Origin: Papaver somniferum
Lineage: Eukaryota > Streptophyta > Magnoliopsida > Ranunculales > Papaveraceae
Assembly (NCBI RefSeq): GCF_003573695.1
Contig: NC_039360.1
Location: 66,961,911-67,025,910, forward strand
DNA length: 64,000 nucleotides
Direction of reading: 5' to 3'
A program made the translations under genes and the position numbers. The notes beneath the pieces were generated by a model. The model was not told where the DNA came from. It saw only the letters and a program-made list of their open reading frames with translations, and ran no database searches. This document shows, piece after piece, positions 10,111 through 20,341 of the stretch. Position 1 is the first letter of the stretch, and every line of letters starts with the position of its first letter.

Positions 10111-12831
10111 TTAGGATTCCAAGGAGACCCTTTCACCTGGACTAACAAACAGATGGGAGATGCATTCATAATGGAAAGACTAAATCGTGGCATATGCAAC
10201 AAAGATTGGCTAACTTTAAACCAAGGCGCCATCATCCAACACCTACCACGCATAGGTTCGGACCATGTTCCATTAATTCTAAATCAACAAAAGATGGAAT
10301 GGGATTCTTCAACAATATTCCAAGTAGAACATTTGTGGTTCCTCCACCCGCAGTTCAAGCAAATAGTATCCAATGCCTGGAACCTTGTGAGCAATGCAAA
10401 CAAATGTAAGAACTTCCTGTGCAAGCAACAATGTATGGATACATCTTTAAAGCAATGGGCGAAGGACGTTTTTGGACACCTACCATCCCTAATCAAAGCT
10501 GCAGAAATTTCGGTCCAACAGGCTCAGCATCACTGCGCCATCACATCAGGCCCAACTTTTTCCTTTAGGCTCATGAAAGAAAGAGAAAATCGATATACAC
10601 ACCTAGCACTATCATATTTTCTAGAGGTGTATTTGAAACAACGATCAGGTGTACTCTGGATACAACAAGGACATCTCAACACCACCTATTTTCATACCCA
10701 AGATTCAATTCATAGAAGGCGCAACCACATCTATCAACTATAGACGGATCAAGGTACTTGGACTCAATCTAGTCAACAAGTAGCTGACCTTATAATTGGT
10801 TTTTTTGATAAACAATACAGGGCAGCACCAATAACAATTGATTGGACCCTCTTCGAAGGCTTCCAAACAAGACTATCAACGAACTAATGTAACGATTTGG
10901 TAGCACCAGTCACGCAGGAGGAATTTGAGATAGCACTCAAGTCCATTGGATTAGACCAAGCTCCCGACCCATATGGTTATACGGGTAAATTCTACAAAGA
11001 ATTATTTGATTTAACAGGCTCAGACCTTTGGGAAATTGTCCACGGGTTTTTTCACAAACAATCACCTTCAATACCCTTTAAAATACACTCACATCACCCT
11101 AATCCCAAAAAACCAAAACCCATCATCCCCAACACATTTTCGACCTATTGGGCTTTGTAATGTGGCTTATAAGGTCGTTGCCAAAGTCTTGGTGAATAGA
11201 TTAAGGCATATCCTTCAGTTTGTTGTCAGCCCATTTCAAAGCGCCTTCATACCAAATCGAGCAATCCATGATAACATCTCCATAGCTGCGGAACTTTTTC
11301 ATCATATTCGCACATCGGCTCCTACTAAATTCCAAAAGATATCTCTCAAGTTGGACATTAAAAAAGCATATGACATCCTGGATTGGGGGTTCATTAGAGC
11401 CACATTTTCTAAAATGGGTTCCCAACTCGTTTTGTTGATTATATAATGACCTGCATCACCTCAGTCACTTATGCAATCAACATAAATGGCAATGTGCAAG
11501 GCCATATCAAGCCAACCAGAGGATTGCGACAAGGCGACCCTCTATCGCCATATATCTTAATTATATGTGCTGAGATTCTCTCAACCTATCTGGCTAAACT
11601 GGAAATGCAAGGAAAATTACATGGTTTAAAAATTTCAAAGAAAGGTCCACCGATCCTACACCTGATGTATGCAGATGACTTACTCATCACCTGCATGGAC
11701 AAAACGGAAACTTGCAATGTACTGCAACAGCTGCTACACTCCTACTCTACTTCGGCAGGATAAGATATCAACAGAGAAAAATCAAGTCTGATACACCACC
11801 CCAAGTTATGGCCTACCAAAATTCAGGAATTGGAGGCGAAATTCTAGATTCCACCTACAACAGAACCTCCTAAATACTTAGGAGTCACTTTCAAAAATGG
11901 AAGATTCTCAGCACATATTCACGTGGAGTTACTAGAGCGACTGCAAAGAAAAGCACAGGGATGGATCACAAAATGTGTGAACCAAGCGGGAAGGTTGGTA
12001 TTGATTAACACTTCACTCATACCAACCGCTAACCACATAATGAAGACTCAGATGCTTCCAGACCACGTACACAAGCGGATGGACGGAATCACCAGGAATT
12101 TTTTTTTGGGCACAATCACCAAACTAAAACGCATCCAATAGGTTGGGATGAATTATCTCGAACAAAAAAAAGAGGGCGGTGTGGGCATAAGGTTGAGGAA
12201 ACAACACAACCAGGCATTATTACTCAACGATCTTGGCAGTTGCAATCAAATCAACAGGCTATTTGGAACAGGATGTGCGAGGATAAATACCTACACAATT
12301 CGACGCTTATGGAACATCAAAACATCTACCCAACCCCTCCGTCGGCAAGCCCATACTGGAAGAATTTAACTAACTTGGTTTCCATTTTGCAGAAAAACTG
12401 TTTTAAAATCATTGGCAATGGGAGATCAACACTCATCCGTGACAAATGGATACCAAACCTACCTTCAACAATAGTGACAACCCTACCAGATGATACAAAA
12501 ATTCATTTCCTCATCAATACCGACACCAATCCAAGGGACCACCAACTCATTTTCCAAAATTTCGACCAAAACACAGCCCAAAAGATCATCAACATACACC
12601 TACCAAATCAGGTTGTCCATGATCGATATATTTGGCCATACTCAAAATAAAGGAGAATATACGGCAAAAACTGGACACTCTATCATAACCAAAGCCCAAC
12701 CAACAACACCCAAACCTCACCCATCAACACCCACAACCACAAACCTAAACTCAACATCTGTGGACTACAAACCAATCTGGGATGTACAATGTCCACCAAA
12801 ACTCCGACTTTTCTTATGAAAAGTTAGCTTA
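10111..12831 (+). pseudogene. LINE ORF2 remnant: endonuclease end, reverse transcriptase and zinc-binding region (5' part of a split LINE)
   Basis: Conceptual translation in changing frames gives the end of an APE-type endonuclease (GFQGDPFTWTN near 10113-10145; GSDHVPL near 10255). Reverse transcriptase follows: FRPIGLCNVAYKV near 11138-11175, the SLKLDIKKAYD motif-A segment near 11342, GLRQGDPLSPY near 11520, and the catalytic YADD near 11665-11680. Then comes the LINE connection (GWITKCVNQAGRLVLIN) and the start of the zf-RVT region, WDVQCPPKLRLFL, near 12780-12820. In-frame stops (for example 11761-11763 and 12139-12141) and several frameshifts show it is dead. It lacks ORF1 and most of the endonuclease. 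Coding resumes at 22999-23003 after the inserted Ty3/Tat-like element. Confidence 0.9.
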
Positions 12832-13614
12832 GAAGGTGTTTGAGGGTGAAAACAGTTTCTGCTGATTTTAGTAATTTCGGGTGTGTGGGTGAGAAACGAA
12901 TTTAAATCCTAAACAATGTACTGCAAGGGAGTACTTTAGATTCGAGAGATCAATCTGTACAAATCCAGCCTAAACCAAGAAATGGTCGTTCCAGACTTGC
13001 TTCGGTCACAAAGAGGAGGAGAATGGGTTGGTTTTGGGGAGGGAAGCGAAGAATGTGTTGAGACCAGGTTGATTCTGGAAGAGTAGTTGTTTCACGACTT
13101 GTATCAGAAAATGGGAAGCTAACAGATGGAAAGCTAGCAAATGTTTCTGAGTGTTGTATTACTCCTGACTGAACTTGTTGTTCGGTGTAAATAGGTGAGA
13201 CCTATTTATACAATTCGAAGTGAAACGTACTCTGATCTCATTAAGAAAATGGTAAATGGGTGAGTAAATGGGAGGAGGTAATGACCGGTCACGCTTGGAA
13301 TTGATGTTCCATAAAAGAAAGCGTTTCACCATTACTTCCCATGTTTACTAACCGCCTTATTCTTATCACACTTTCTTATAACGGGCGTAGTGTACGCCGC
13401 ATGCTGTAAACCGCCAAACCAATACCCAAAGAGGATCCCCCAGTTTGTGATATGTGTTGATGTCTCGAATGTTTTTGTGAAAAACATGTAGCATACTGTT
13501 GTCGCCTGGCAAGTCGATCCTGGGAGACTTGTTGTCTTGGTGACCTTCGACGGTCGAGATCTTGCATCTTAAGAGGAAAGGTAGTCGTTGATCGTCGCAC
13601 GCTTTCGTTTTTTG

Positions 13615-14830
13615 GTAGCCGCGTAGGGAAGGCCAGCATGGTGGGGCGGCAAAGTTGGCATGCCATTGGCGCGGTTTGGCGTGGCCAAACCAAGGTTTTG
13701 GGTCAAAGGTTACCATGCGTTATCTGTTAACCTTGGACATCTAGGATTTGCTCCTGAGATTGAAGGGCGACCGTTGATTGTCGCACGCCTTCGTTTTGGT
13801 AGCCGCATAGGGAAGGCCAACATGGTGGCGCGGCAAGGTTGGCATGCCTTGGCGCGGTTTGGCGTGGCCAAACTAAAGTTTTGGGTCAAAGGTTACCATG
13901 CGTTGTCTGGTAACCTTGGACGGCTAGGATTTGTTCCTAGGATTAAAGGGTGACCGTTGATTGTCGCACGCCTTCGTTTTGGTAGCCGCATAGGGAATGG
14001 CAGCATGGTGGCGCGACAAGGTTGGCATGTCATTGGCATGGCATGCCTTTTGCGCGGTTTGGGCGTGACCAAACTAGGGTTTTGGGTCAAAGGTTACCAT
14101 GTGTTGTCTGGTAACCTTGGACGGCTATGATTTTGTCCTGGGATTGAAGGGCGTCCGTTGATTGCCGTACACCTTCGTTTTGGTAGCCGCATAGGGAAGG
14201 CCAGCATGGTGGCGCGACAAGGTTGGCATGTCATTGGCATGGCATGCCTTTGGCGCGGTTTGGGCGTGACCAAACTAGGGTTTGGGTCAAAGGTTACCAT
14301 GCGTTGTCTGGTAACCTTGAACGACTAAGATTTGCTCCTGGGATTGAAGGGCGACCGTTGATTGTCGCACGCCTTTGTTTTGGTAGCCGCATAGGGAAGG
14401 CCAGCATGGTGGCGCGGCAAGGTTGGCATGTCATTTGCATGGCATGCCTTTGTCACGGTTTGGGCTTGACCAAACTATGGTTTGGGTCAAAGGTTACCAT
14501 GTGTTTTCTGGTAACCTTGGACGGTTAGGATTTGCTCCCAAGATTGAAAGATGGTCGTTGATTGTTGCAGGCCTTTGTTTTAGCAGCCGTGAAGATAAGT
14601 CTAGCATGACATGGGTTAGGCGCGGCATGCCTTGCGTGGTTTGGGCGTGACCAAACTAGGGTTTGGGACAAAGGTGTCCATGTGTCGGCTGGCGACCTTG
14701 GACGGATAGGATTTGCTCCCAAGATAGAAGGGGGACCGTTGATTGCCGCACGCCTTCGTTTTGGTAGCCGCATAAGGAAGGCCAGCATGGTGCGGCAAGG
14801 TTATTGGCTTGGCATGGTGGGGCCAAGGGT
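13615..14830. repeat. Tandem array of about 180-200-bp units in the 3' LTR
   Basis: The 'tagccgc' landmark recurs at 13615, 13800, 13983, 14184, 14384, 14584 (as cagccgtg) and 14764. Units share 'gggaaggccagcatggtg', 'ggcgcggtttgg' and 'gtcaaaggttaccatg'. Nearly every unit holds an inverted pair ggttacca ... tggtaacc separated by about 11-13 bases. This could fold as a hairpin. Confidence 0.9.
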
Positions 14831-15050
14831 TTGGCATGCCATTGGCGCATGGTACGGATAGCATGGTTAGGGCCAAGGAAAGGTGCGGTTGGCTTGGCAT
14901 GGTGGGGCCGAGGGCTTGGCATGTCGTTGGCACATGGTGCGGCTAGCATGGCTAGGGCCATGGCAAGGTGCGTTTGGCTTGCCATGATGGGACCAAGGGC
15001 TTGGCATGCCGTTGGCACATGGTGCAGCTAGCATGGCTAGGGCCGTCAAG

Positions 15051-15412
15051 GTGTGGTAAACGTGGCTGACACGGTTTGCCATTGGCACAGTGGTGCAGCT
15101 GGCATGGTTGGCATTCCTTGGCGCAGTATATGTGGCTGACACGGTTTTCCATTGGCACAGTGGTGCGGCTGGCATGGTTGGCATGCCTTGGCGCAGTAGA
15201 TGTGGCTGGCACGGTTTTCCATTGGCACAGTGGTGTGGCTGGCATGGTTGGCATGCCTTGGCACGGTAGATGTGGCTGGCACAGTTTTCCATTGGCACAG
15301 TGGTGCGGCTGGCATGGTTGGCATGCCTTGGCGCGGTAGATGTGGCTGGAACGGTTTTCCATTGGCACATTGGTGCAGCGGGCATGGTTGGAATGCCTTG
15401 GCGCGGTAGAAT
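15051..15412. repeat. 70-bp period minisatellite, five units, in the 3' LTR
   Basis: 'attggcaca' recurs at 15081, 15151, 15221, 15291 and 15361, exactly 70 bp apart. Each unit contains 'gatgtggctgg', 'acggttttcc' and 'ggcatggttgg'. The partner LTR has only three units (22590-22770). Because 70 is not a multiple of three, all frames give similar repetitive peptides of no coding meaning. Confidence 0.95.
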
Positions 15413-15630
15413 GAGAATTAGGGTTTTGGCATAGGTGAAGTCAATGCAAAGGGTTCTGCCGTGGAACATGACTCGTGGAGAAAAAAGGTACCCCAGTAAT
15501 TCTTACGTAAGCATGCCGATTGATTCAATGAATGTGCTAATGGTCAATAAATGCGCTAGAGGTCATGGTAACGTCATGCTAGATGTATAGTTTTACGATT
15601 TTAAACCTAGGCTAAAAACCACCATCAATA

Positions 15631-16525
15631 TTAAGTCCCCTGCTTAGCTCGGAATAGGAGCATTGTTGCGAGGTAAGCATAAGATGGTGACAGAATAGGA
15701 CGAAAAACGAAACAATAGAGTTAGGATAAGATGGTCAGGAAAGTTCGGCTAACCTTTTTCGAGAGATAAAGAGAGTTTGTGCTTCCTGTGTTGGAGGCCT
15801 TACATAAATCATACTGGTGGTGCAGACCGTGAAGTGGTGAGATGAAAATTGTCGGCTTAGTCTGGCCATGCATCACCTTGGCTGGGTTAGGGAATATCGT
15901 GACGTTGGCTTGGCGAATTTGTTGGTATTGGCAAGTCACGGCTCGGACGGCTTGGCATGGTGGGGCCAAGGCAAAATGGCGCGGTTTGACGAGGCAAAGC
16001 ATGCGCGGACAACTTGGAAGGCATGACACGGTTTGGTGAGGCAGAGCATGGCGGACGGCTTGGCCCAGTAGTGGCTTGCTTTTGTGGGCATAATTGCCTC
16101 TCTCCCTCACATGATGCACATAGGAAGTTATTTCCTTATTCAAAACCCCGCGAGTGTTATGTCCGTAGAAAAGGGGGTGTTATTCCTTTACCTCATGTCA
16201 CCTCGTCGGTCTTATTTTCTCCAAATCTCGGTGCTGGCGGCAGAGAAGTAGCAAAGTGGGACATCGCGTCCCAAACATGTACTTCCACGTTTTTTCACCA
16301 AACCCTAATTTGCTTCATGTGGCCAAGCATTTCCTTACGCTCGCATGCATAAATTAGTTTCATTAGAATCTGACATCACGCCTCAATCCGCGGTTAGTGG
16401 GAGGCTTTCCTTTTCGGGACCTCATCGCTCTGCTGGTTATAAGAGATGATCTTGAATCCTTCATTTGCACGGTTGTTCTAAAATCGTGTCTATCCTCCAT
16501 TCTTTCTCTGGTTTTCTAGCGCATA
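15631..16525. other. Polypurine tract and spacer between 3' LTR and antisense ORF
   Basis: On the minus strand 'agcaggggact' (about 15633-15643) lies against the LTR and is the likely plus-strand primer of the element. The rest holds a few copies of LTR-like phrases ('ggcttggcatggtggggcc' near 15950). At 16437-16445 a TATA-like 'gttataagag' stands about 85 bases ahead of the antisense ORF's ATG, with a CT-rich leader between. It is a candidate promoter for that ORF. Confidence 0.55.
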
Positions 16526-17086
16526 ATGGGATCTTCCAATGATAGACATGTTTCCAATTTTTCAGGGGAAGATCCTGGAATTGACGAAAACCAGACTTCC
16601 TCTCATGAGGAGGCGTTGAATATAATTGAATCTTTGTTTCGTGAAGCTGGCGAAATCATTCAGGACATACCTTTTAGAGAAGAACGGGAAGACTGCGAAG
16701 CACCCCTGTGTGTTGGGAGAGTTTGGTGCGACAAAACCTCTTCACAACCCACTGTTAGGGCGGGACAATCTGTTTGTCAGTTGAAACGATGGAAGACCGA
16801 GCTTGTGAAAATTTTAGAGAAAGATCAACGTAGTTCCCCCGTCCAGGATGGTGTCATAACTCTCGATTCTGATGGATCAGGAAATTCTTCTCTAACGGTC
16901 GCTGAGAAGACTTCCGAGGAGGATGATGATGTTGCGGTTGATGAAACTGAAACAACTTTTGGAGAAGACGGCGACGCTGTTGTCGGTGGTATTGGAGAAA
17001 TTACAGTGGCATACACTGGGTTGGTTGCAGAGGCAGATGTTGGTAAAAAGACGGATGATGTTGCTGCCGAGACGACTTCGGGGTGA
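16526..17086 (+). CDS. Antisense ORF (aORF) of the Ty3/Tat-like element, function unknown
   Basis: An intact 186-codon frame runs opposite to gag-pol, between the integrase remnant and the 3' LTR. It starts MGSSNDRHVSNFSG and continues with a helical stretch (EEALNIIESLFREAGEII, about residues 29-46). A basic-polar middle (QLKRWKTELVKILEK, about 85-100) follows, then an acidic, Val/Thr/Glu-rich tail. No known domain, signal peptide or membrane span is visible. Additional antisense ORFs in this position are documented in Tat-lineage elements, and their role is uncertain. Staying open while gag has several stops could mean recent selection, or chance over a short time. A TATA-like box and a CT-rich leader precede it. 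Confidence 0.6.
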   Translation: MGSSNDRHVSNFSGEDPGIDENQTSSHEEALNIIESLFREAGEIIQDIPFREEREDCEAPLCVGRVWCDKTSSQPTVRAGQSVCQLKRWKTELVKILEKDQRSSPVQDGVITLDSDGSGNSSLTVAEKTSEEDDDVAVDETETTFGEDGDAVVGGIGEITVAYTGLVAEADVGKKTDDVAAETTSG

Positions 17087-17445
17087 GATGTTGAGGCTGC
17101 TATTGTTGATGTAGCTTCCGGATGGAACCTTTGCTGTCCGAAAGATTGTTGGGGAAAGTATTTGAAAAGTTCTGACCGAGGCATTGGCAATTCACGCATT
17201 AGCTTTCTATGACTAGCTTCTTCATTGTTCATGTTCTTCGTTTAGTCGTCTTGATGTTTTGCAGACTTTTTTTTTTACCTTCCTTGTATTCGCGGTGACT
17301 AGTTGCGGTTTCTGTCTTTGAATAAAAATTCTCATTTTGGAAAGACCCAAGCCTTCCCTTAGAATGAGTTGGTGTTTCTGGTTGTGATTGGATGGTTAAT
17401 GGCTTCTCAATGGTTTGGGATTTGTTTGGTATATTTTTAGCGTTT

Positions 17446-17763
17446 TTAGGGATTGAAAAGCTTGAGCCATCGTGAGTGAATTATCACACCTCCCAGCTTG
17501 TCTGTGTTGATGAGCTTGCAATAACCTCCCAAAAGGACGTATGCCACCAGATATGGCTCGTCTTTTTTTTCCTCGGGTGAACCGGTCCGAGCAATCATCT
17601 TCACCGTCATCTTCCCGACTTGGAATGACTTCACTTTGATCACTATATCTCTGATTTGAAACGAGTTCGGGTTGTGCAACCGCTTGAATTTTAGTCTCGT
17701 CGGTTTCGATGGAAGCTTCCAAATTCTTTGCAAAGCGCTTGAATGGCTCAACGCCCCACTCAC
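17446..17763 (-). pseudogene. C-terminal tail of Ty3-type integrase
   Basis: The frame ends with SFQIRDIVIKVKSFQ ... EPYLVAYVLLGGYCKLI ... SRWLKLFNP. This resembles the family's 'L.VGDLVLRK ... WEGPY.V..VL.GGAYKL' C-terminal region that follows the integrase core. No HHCC zinc finger or DDE core precedes it. Instead the protease-like frame runs straight in within about 200 bases, so a deletion of several kilobases joined the protease region to this tail. The frame differs from the protease frame. Confidence 0.7.
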
Positions 17764-18526
17764 ATCTCTTGACAGCGTCCGCGCCAGTAATCGTGTTGAG
17801 TCCCCATGACGGAACAGGAGAAGAAATGACTGGTTGTAAAGAAGATCGTTCGGCCAAACTTACTTGTGTTTGGAATCTATGAGTTAGAGCCAACATGTCA
17901 TCTCCAGGTGTCCGGGTTCCATTGGTAACTTGTCGATGCGGCATCAAGTGAGATGGTTTGTTGGAGATTCTTTCGGGCGTTGATATCGGTAGAGGGGACG
18001 TTCCTAATTTCGCCTTGTTGTCGAGTACCCACAAACGCCCCAATATCATGTCGTAACCCAGTTTTTTGACAATGTGGAATTTGTTATGCATCATAGCGTC
18101 TCCCACCTTGATCTCGAGGTTAATGTAGCCGTACGCGTTCAAGGATTCACCTCCCAGGTTCTTAATCACATATGGGGAATGGGTAGCCTCTTGTTTCGTA
18201 AATCCCGCAGCTTTTAGAATCTTGAAAGTCACAATGTTGAAGTCAGAGGCCTCGTCGCTCAGCGTGCTGTCGAATTCAATATCTCTTAAATAGAACGTGG
18301 TCAGCATTCCCCAGTCGTCCTTTTTGATTCCTCTCGCGGGGAGAGCGTGGGCTCTTGGTGTGACTTCCGTGGAGGGAAAAAGCTGTTTGCCCGACACGAC
18401 ATGATTGAGAGCCGTAGAGATATCTTGGCGTTGCACCTTGGAAAGGTAGAGAATTTCGCATACGTGCTGCATCATGGATCGCACAGTCTCGTGCACGGAG
18501 TCCCCAGAGACTCCACAATTCCTCAC
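17764..18526 (-). pseudogene. Retropepsin-like domain of the Ty3/Tat-like element
   Basis: The frame on the minus strand contains FYLRDIEFDSTLSDEASDFNIVTFKILKAAGF and, about 40 residues on, INLEIKVGD ... FHIVKKLGYDMILGRLW. This matches the layout of plant Ty3 proteases, where an active D-[ST]-G element is followed by 'Y.MILGR.WL'. In place of the active triad it reads D-E-A-S, so the glycine is lost and activity is doubtful. The remainder of the frame (to 17396) is low-similarity sequence reading out of frame over the integrase tail. Quoted stretches are broken at non-conserved residues. Confidence 0.65.
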
Positions 18527-18550
18527 TGGAAGAGGGTATCGATGTACTCC

Positions 18551-20163
18551 CTAGCTTCCCAATTGAAGTTCCCCTTCTTCTATATTTTCTTTGAAGATAT
18601 GCTTCAGTCTGTTGCAATCACTGGCTGGGTGGTGAACAAAACTGTGGTAGTGGCAGTATTTGGGGTTTGCCATCTCGGCCTCAATCGGTGGGCGTCTGGG
18701 AGATGGTAGTCTGATAATATCATCTTGGATCCATGCTTCTAATAGATCGATTACTTCCTCAATGGAAAACGGGAAATCCAGAGCATCTCTTTCAGCTTCA
18801 TGATGACGCATGGAGGCTTTAGCGGCGGCTTTCCGTGGCGGAGTTGCTCGTTGTGCTGGTGCTTCACGTTTGGGTTGCTGGTCTGCAACTGGGGCCTTTC
18901 TTTTTCCTCCCTCGTTTACCACGCTCACGGAGGAGGGGCTAGCATTGTACTGTTTGTCGGAGAGACGTCTACTTCTGCGAGTTTCGCGCATGTATTCGGT
19001 TCTGGTTGGTCTGGCTCTTTCTAATAATGTTGGTGTTGTCGTGGCTGATCGCTTGGAAGCTTCGTGGAGTTCAGAGAATATCCGGAAACGTAGGTTTTCC
19101 AGCAAGGCGCGGTAAATGGGAGCCATACCGTTTATGCAGGAATTCACCAATTATTGCTCGGTCGCGTTCGGGTCATGACAGTCCAGTGCTTGAACCCTGA
19201 ATCTCTTGACAAACTCATTCGGATGCTCGTTGTCTCGTTGGTACATCCTTCCTAGGTCAAAGAAGGTAACTTGTTCCGACACGAAGAAGAATTTCTTATA
19301 AAACGCTGTAACCATGTCACACAGTTGGGGATACTGTTTGGCGCGGTGCTGTTGTACCACGTGTACGCTCTTCCAGTAAGCGATTTCAAAAACTCCCTTA
19401 GACGGAGAACATGATTGTACTCGTGCTCACCTAGGGACTCCAGAAATCGAGAGATATGCTCCCGTGCATTTCTGGTGTCGTCATACAGAGTGAATTGAGG
19501 GGAGGAATACCCTCTTGGAAGAGGAATTCTTTGTATCTCAGGTGGGTAGGGAGGTTGATGCTGATGTATGTCTGTTTCATCACTTTTGACCTGATTCCGA
19601 AGAAGTTGTTCCAAATCCTCTTGTGTCACAAAATTGGACGGTCGGCTTCTCTCCAGCGGGGTTCCAGCATGAGTACCCTCATCTACGTCAACACGTTCTG
19701 TCGAGGTTCCGGCGTCGTGAGTATTGGGGGCGTTTCCTGTCGGCCCTAGACGTGACTCCTGTGGTAGCCGTTCTGTTAGAGCCTTCAGAAAGACGAATAC
19801 TTATTTTTGAGTTGAGACCATATCCGTTTGGGCTCGAACGAGAACCTCCTGTCGCTCCATCAAATCGGCGATGGTGATATAGGGTCGACTCCCTCTGGCC
19901 CCTCCGTTTTCTCGTCCTGTTGACGGGGTAACTTGAGTTTTGATGGCGATCGGAGGTGCCATGTTTGACGAGGCATTAGGGGTGGTAACGGCGGCTCTGG
20001 CCCTGGTGATTGGTGGTGAAACACCTGGAGAAGGGTTTTCAGTGTTGCCCGGATTGGAAGGTTGCGTAGGAGCGTTAGAGGCGGCAGCGGCTCTAGCCCT
20101 GGTGATCGGCGGTGTGGCACCTGAAGGAGTGCTTTCAGTGCTGCTGGGTTCAGTAGGCGACAT
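18551..20163 (-). pseudogene. gag polyprotein of the Ty3/Tat-like element, interrupted
   Basis: The likely start is the Met at 20163, about 180 bases downstream of the 5' LTR end. The N-terminus is Pro/Ser/Ala-rich with two PPITRARAA copies. A UAA at 19801-19803 interrupts the same frame that resumes through 19629. The retrotransposon gag core follows: FTLYDDTRNAREHISRFL ... FLKSLTGRAYTWY (19540-19390), then after a frameshift FYKKFFFVSEQVTFFDLG ... EFVKRFR (19300-19180). After another stop (19151-19153) the tail carries a CHCC-like knuckle, YCHYHSFVHHPASDC (about 18640-18600), ending GELQLGS. At least two stops and one frameshift make it non-functional as read. Confidence 0.8.
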
Positions 20164-20341
20164 AGTGATGCCGTTGGAAGGCGCGTTAACACAAGGTAAA
20201 GATTCTGTGTTAGCATTCTAGTGGCTCGCAGCTGATCTAGATCTGAGTTCCACCATGTTGAAATTGGAATTGAAAGATGAGACTGAAAATAGGAAATTGA
20301 TATTGTAACCGAGAGATTGACCTCCCACTGTGGTCGTCAAT
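20164..20341 (-). other. Leader of the Ty3/Tat-like element with probable primer site
   Basis: Directly inside the 5' LTR the minus strand reads ATTGACGACCACAGTGGGAG (20322-20341). In this class the primer site lies here. The TTGACGACC.. start resembles a TGGCGACC-type site with the second G changed, but I cannot assign it to a tRNA. Confidence 0.4.

Larger units (their letters stand above)
12837..15630 (-). repeat. 3' LTR of the Ty3/Tat-like element
   Basis: It starts tgtttgaggg and ends ccaccatcaata on the plus strand. The terminal TG of the minus-strand reading is changed to TA (the other LTR ends in caaca). It contains seven units of a roughly 180-200-bp tandem repeat and five units of an exact 70-bp period repeat. 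The long open frames seen on both strands inside it are translations of these repeats. Confidence 0.93.

Noticed and set aside
10068..10496. Minus-strand ORFs in the LINE
   Set aside because: They overlap plus-strand endonuclease/RT coding with clear motifs, so they are shadows.
13366..14788. Several 60-120-codon ORFs on both strands in the LTR
   Set aside because: They lie entirely in the 180-200-bp tandem units, recur at equivalent places in the other LTR and resemble no family.
15051..15412. CRISPR-like regular spacing
   Set aside because: The 70-bp units are contiguous copies without unique spacers, and the sequence is a plant LTR.
14867..15469. Long minus-strand ORFs with a Cys/His-rich repeating peptide (CANGKP, CQPH), suggesting a repeat protein
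   Set aside because: They are translations of the 70-bp LTR minisatellite. The period is not a multiple of three, so all frames and both strands give similar repetitive peptides.
16825..17232. 135-codon minus-strand ORF under the antisense ORF
   Set aside because: It is low-complexity Ser/Thr/Pro sequence opposite the aORF's Glu/Val-rich tail and unlike any pol domain.
17396..18526. One 376-codon protein encompassing protease and beyond
   Set aside because: Only the first half resembles a retropepsin. The second half overlaps, out of frame, the better-supported integrase tail.
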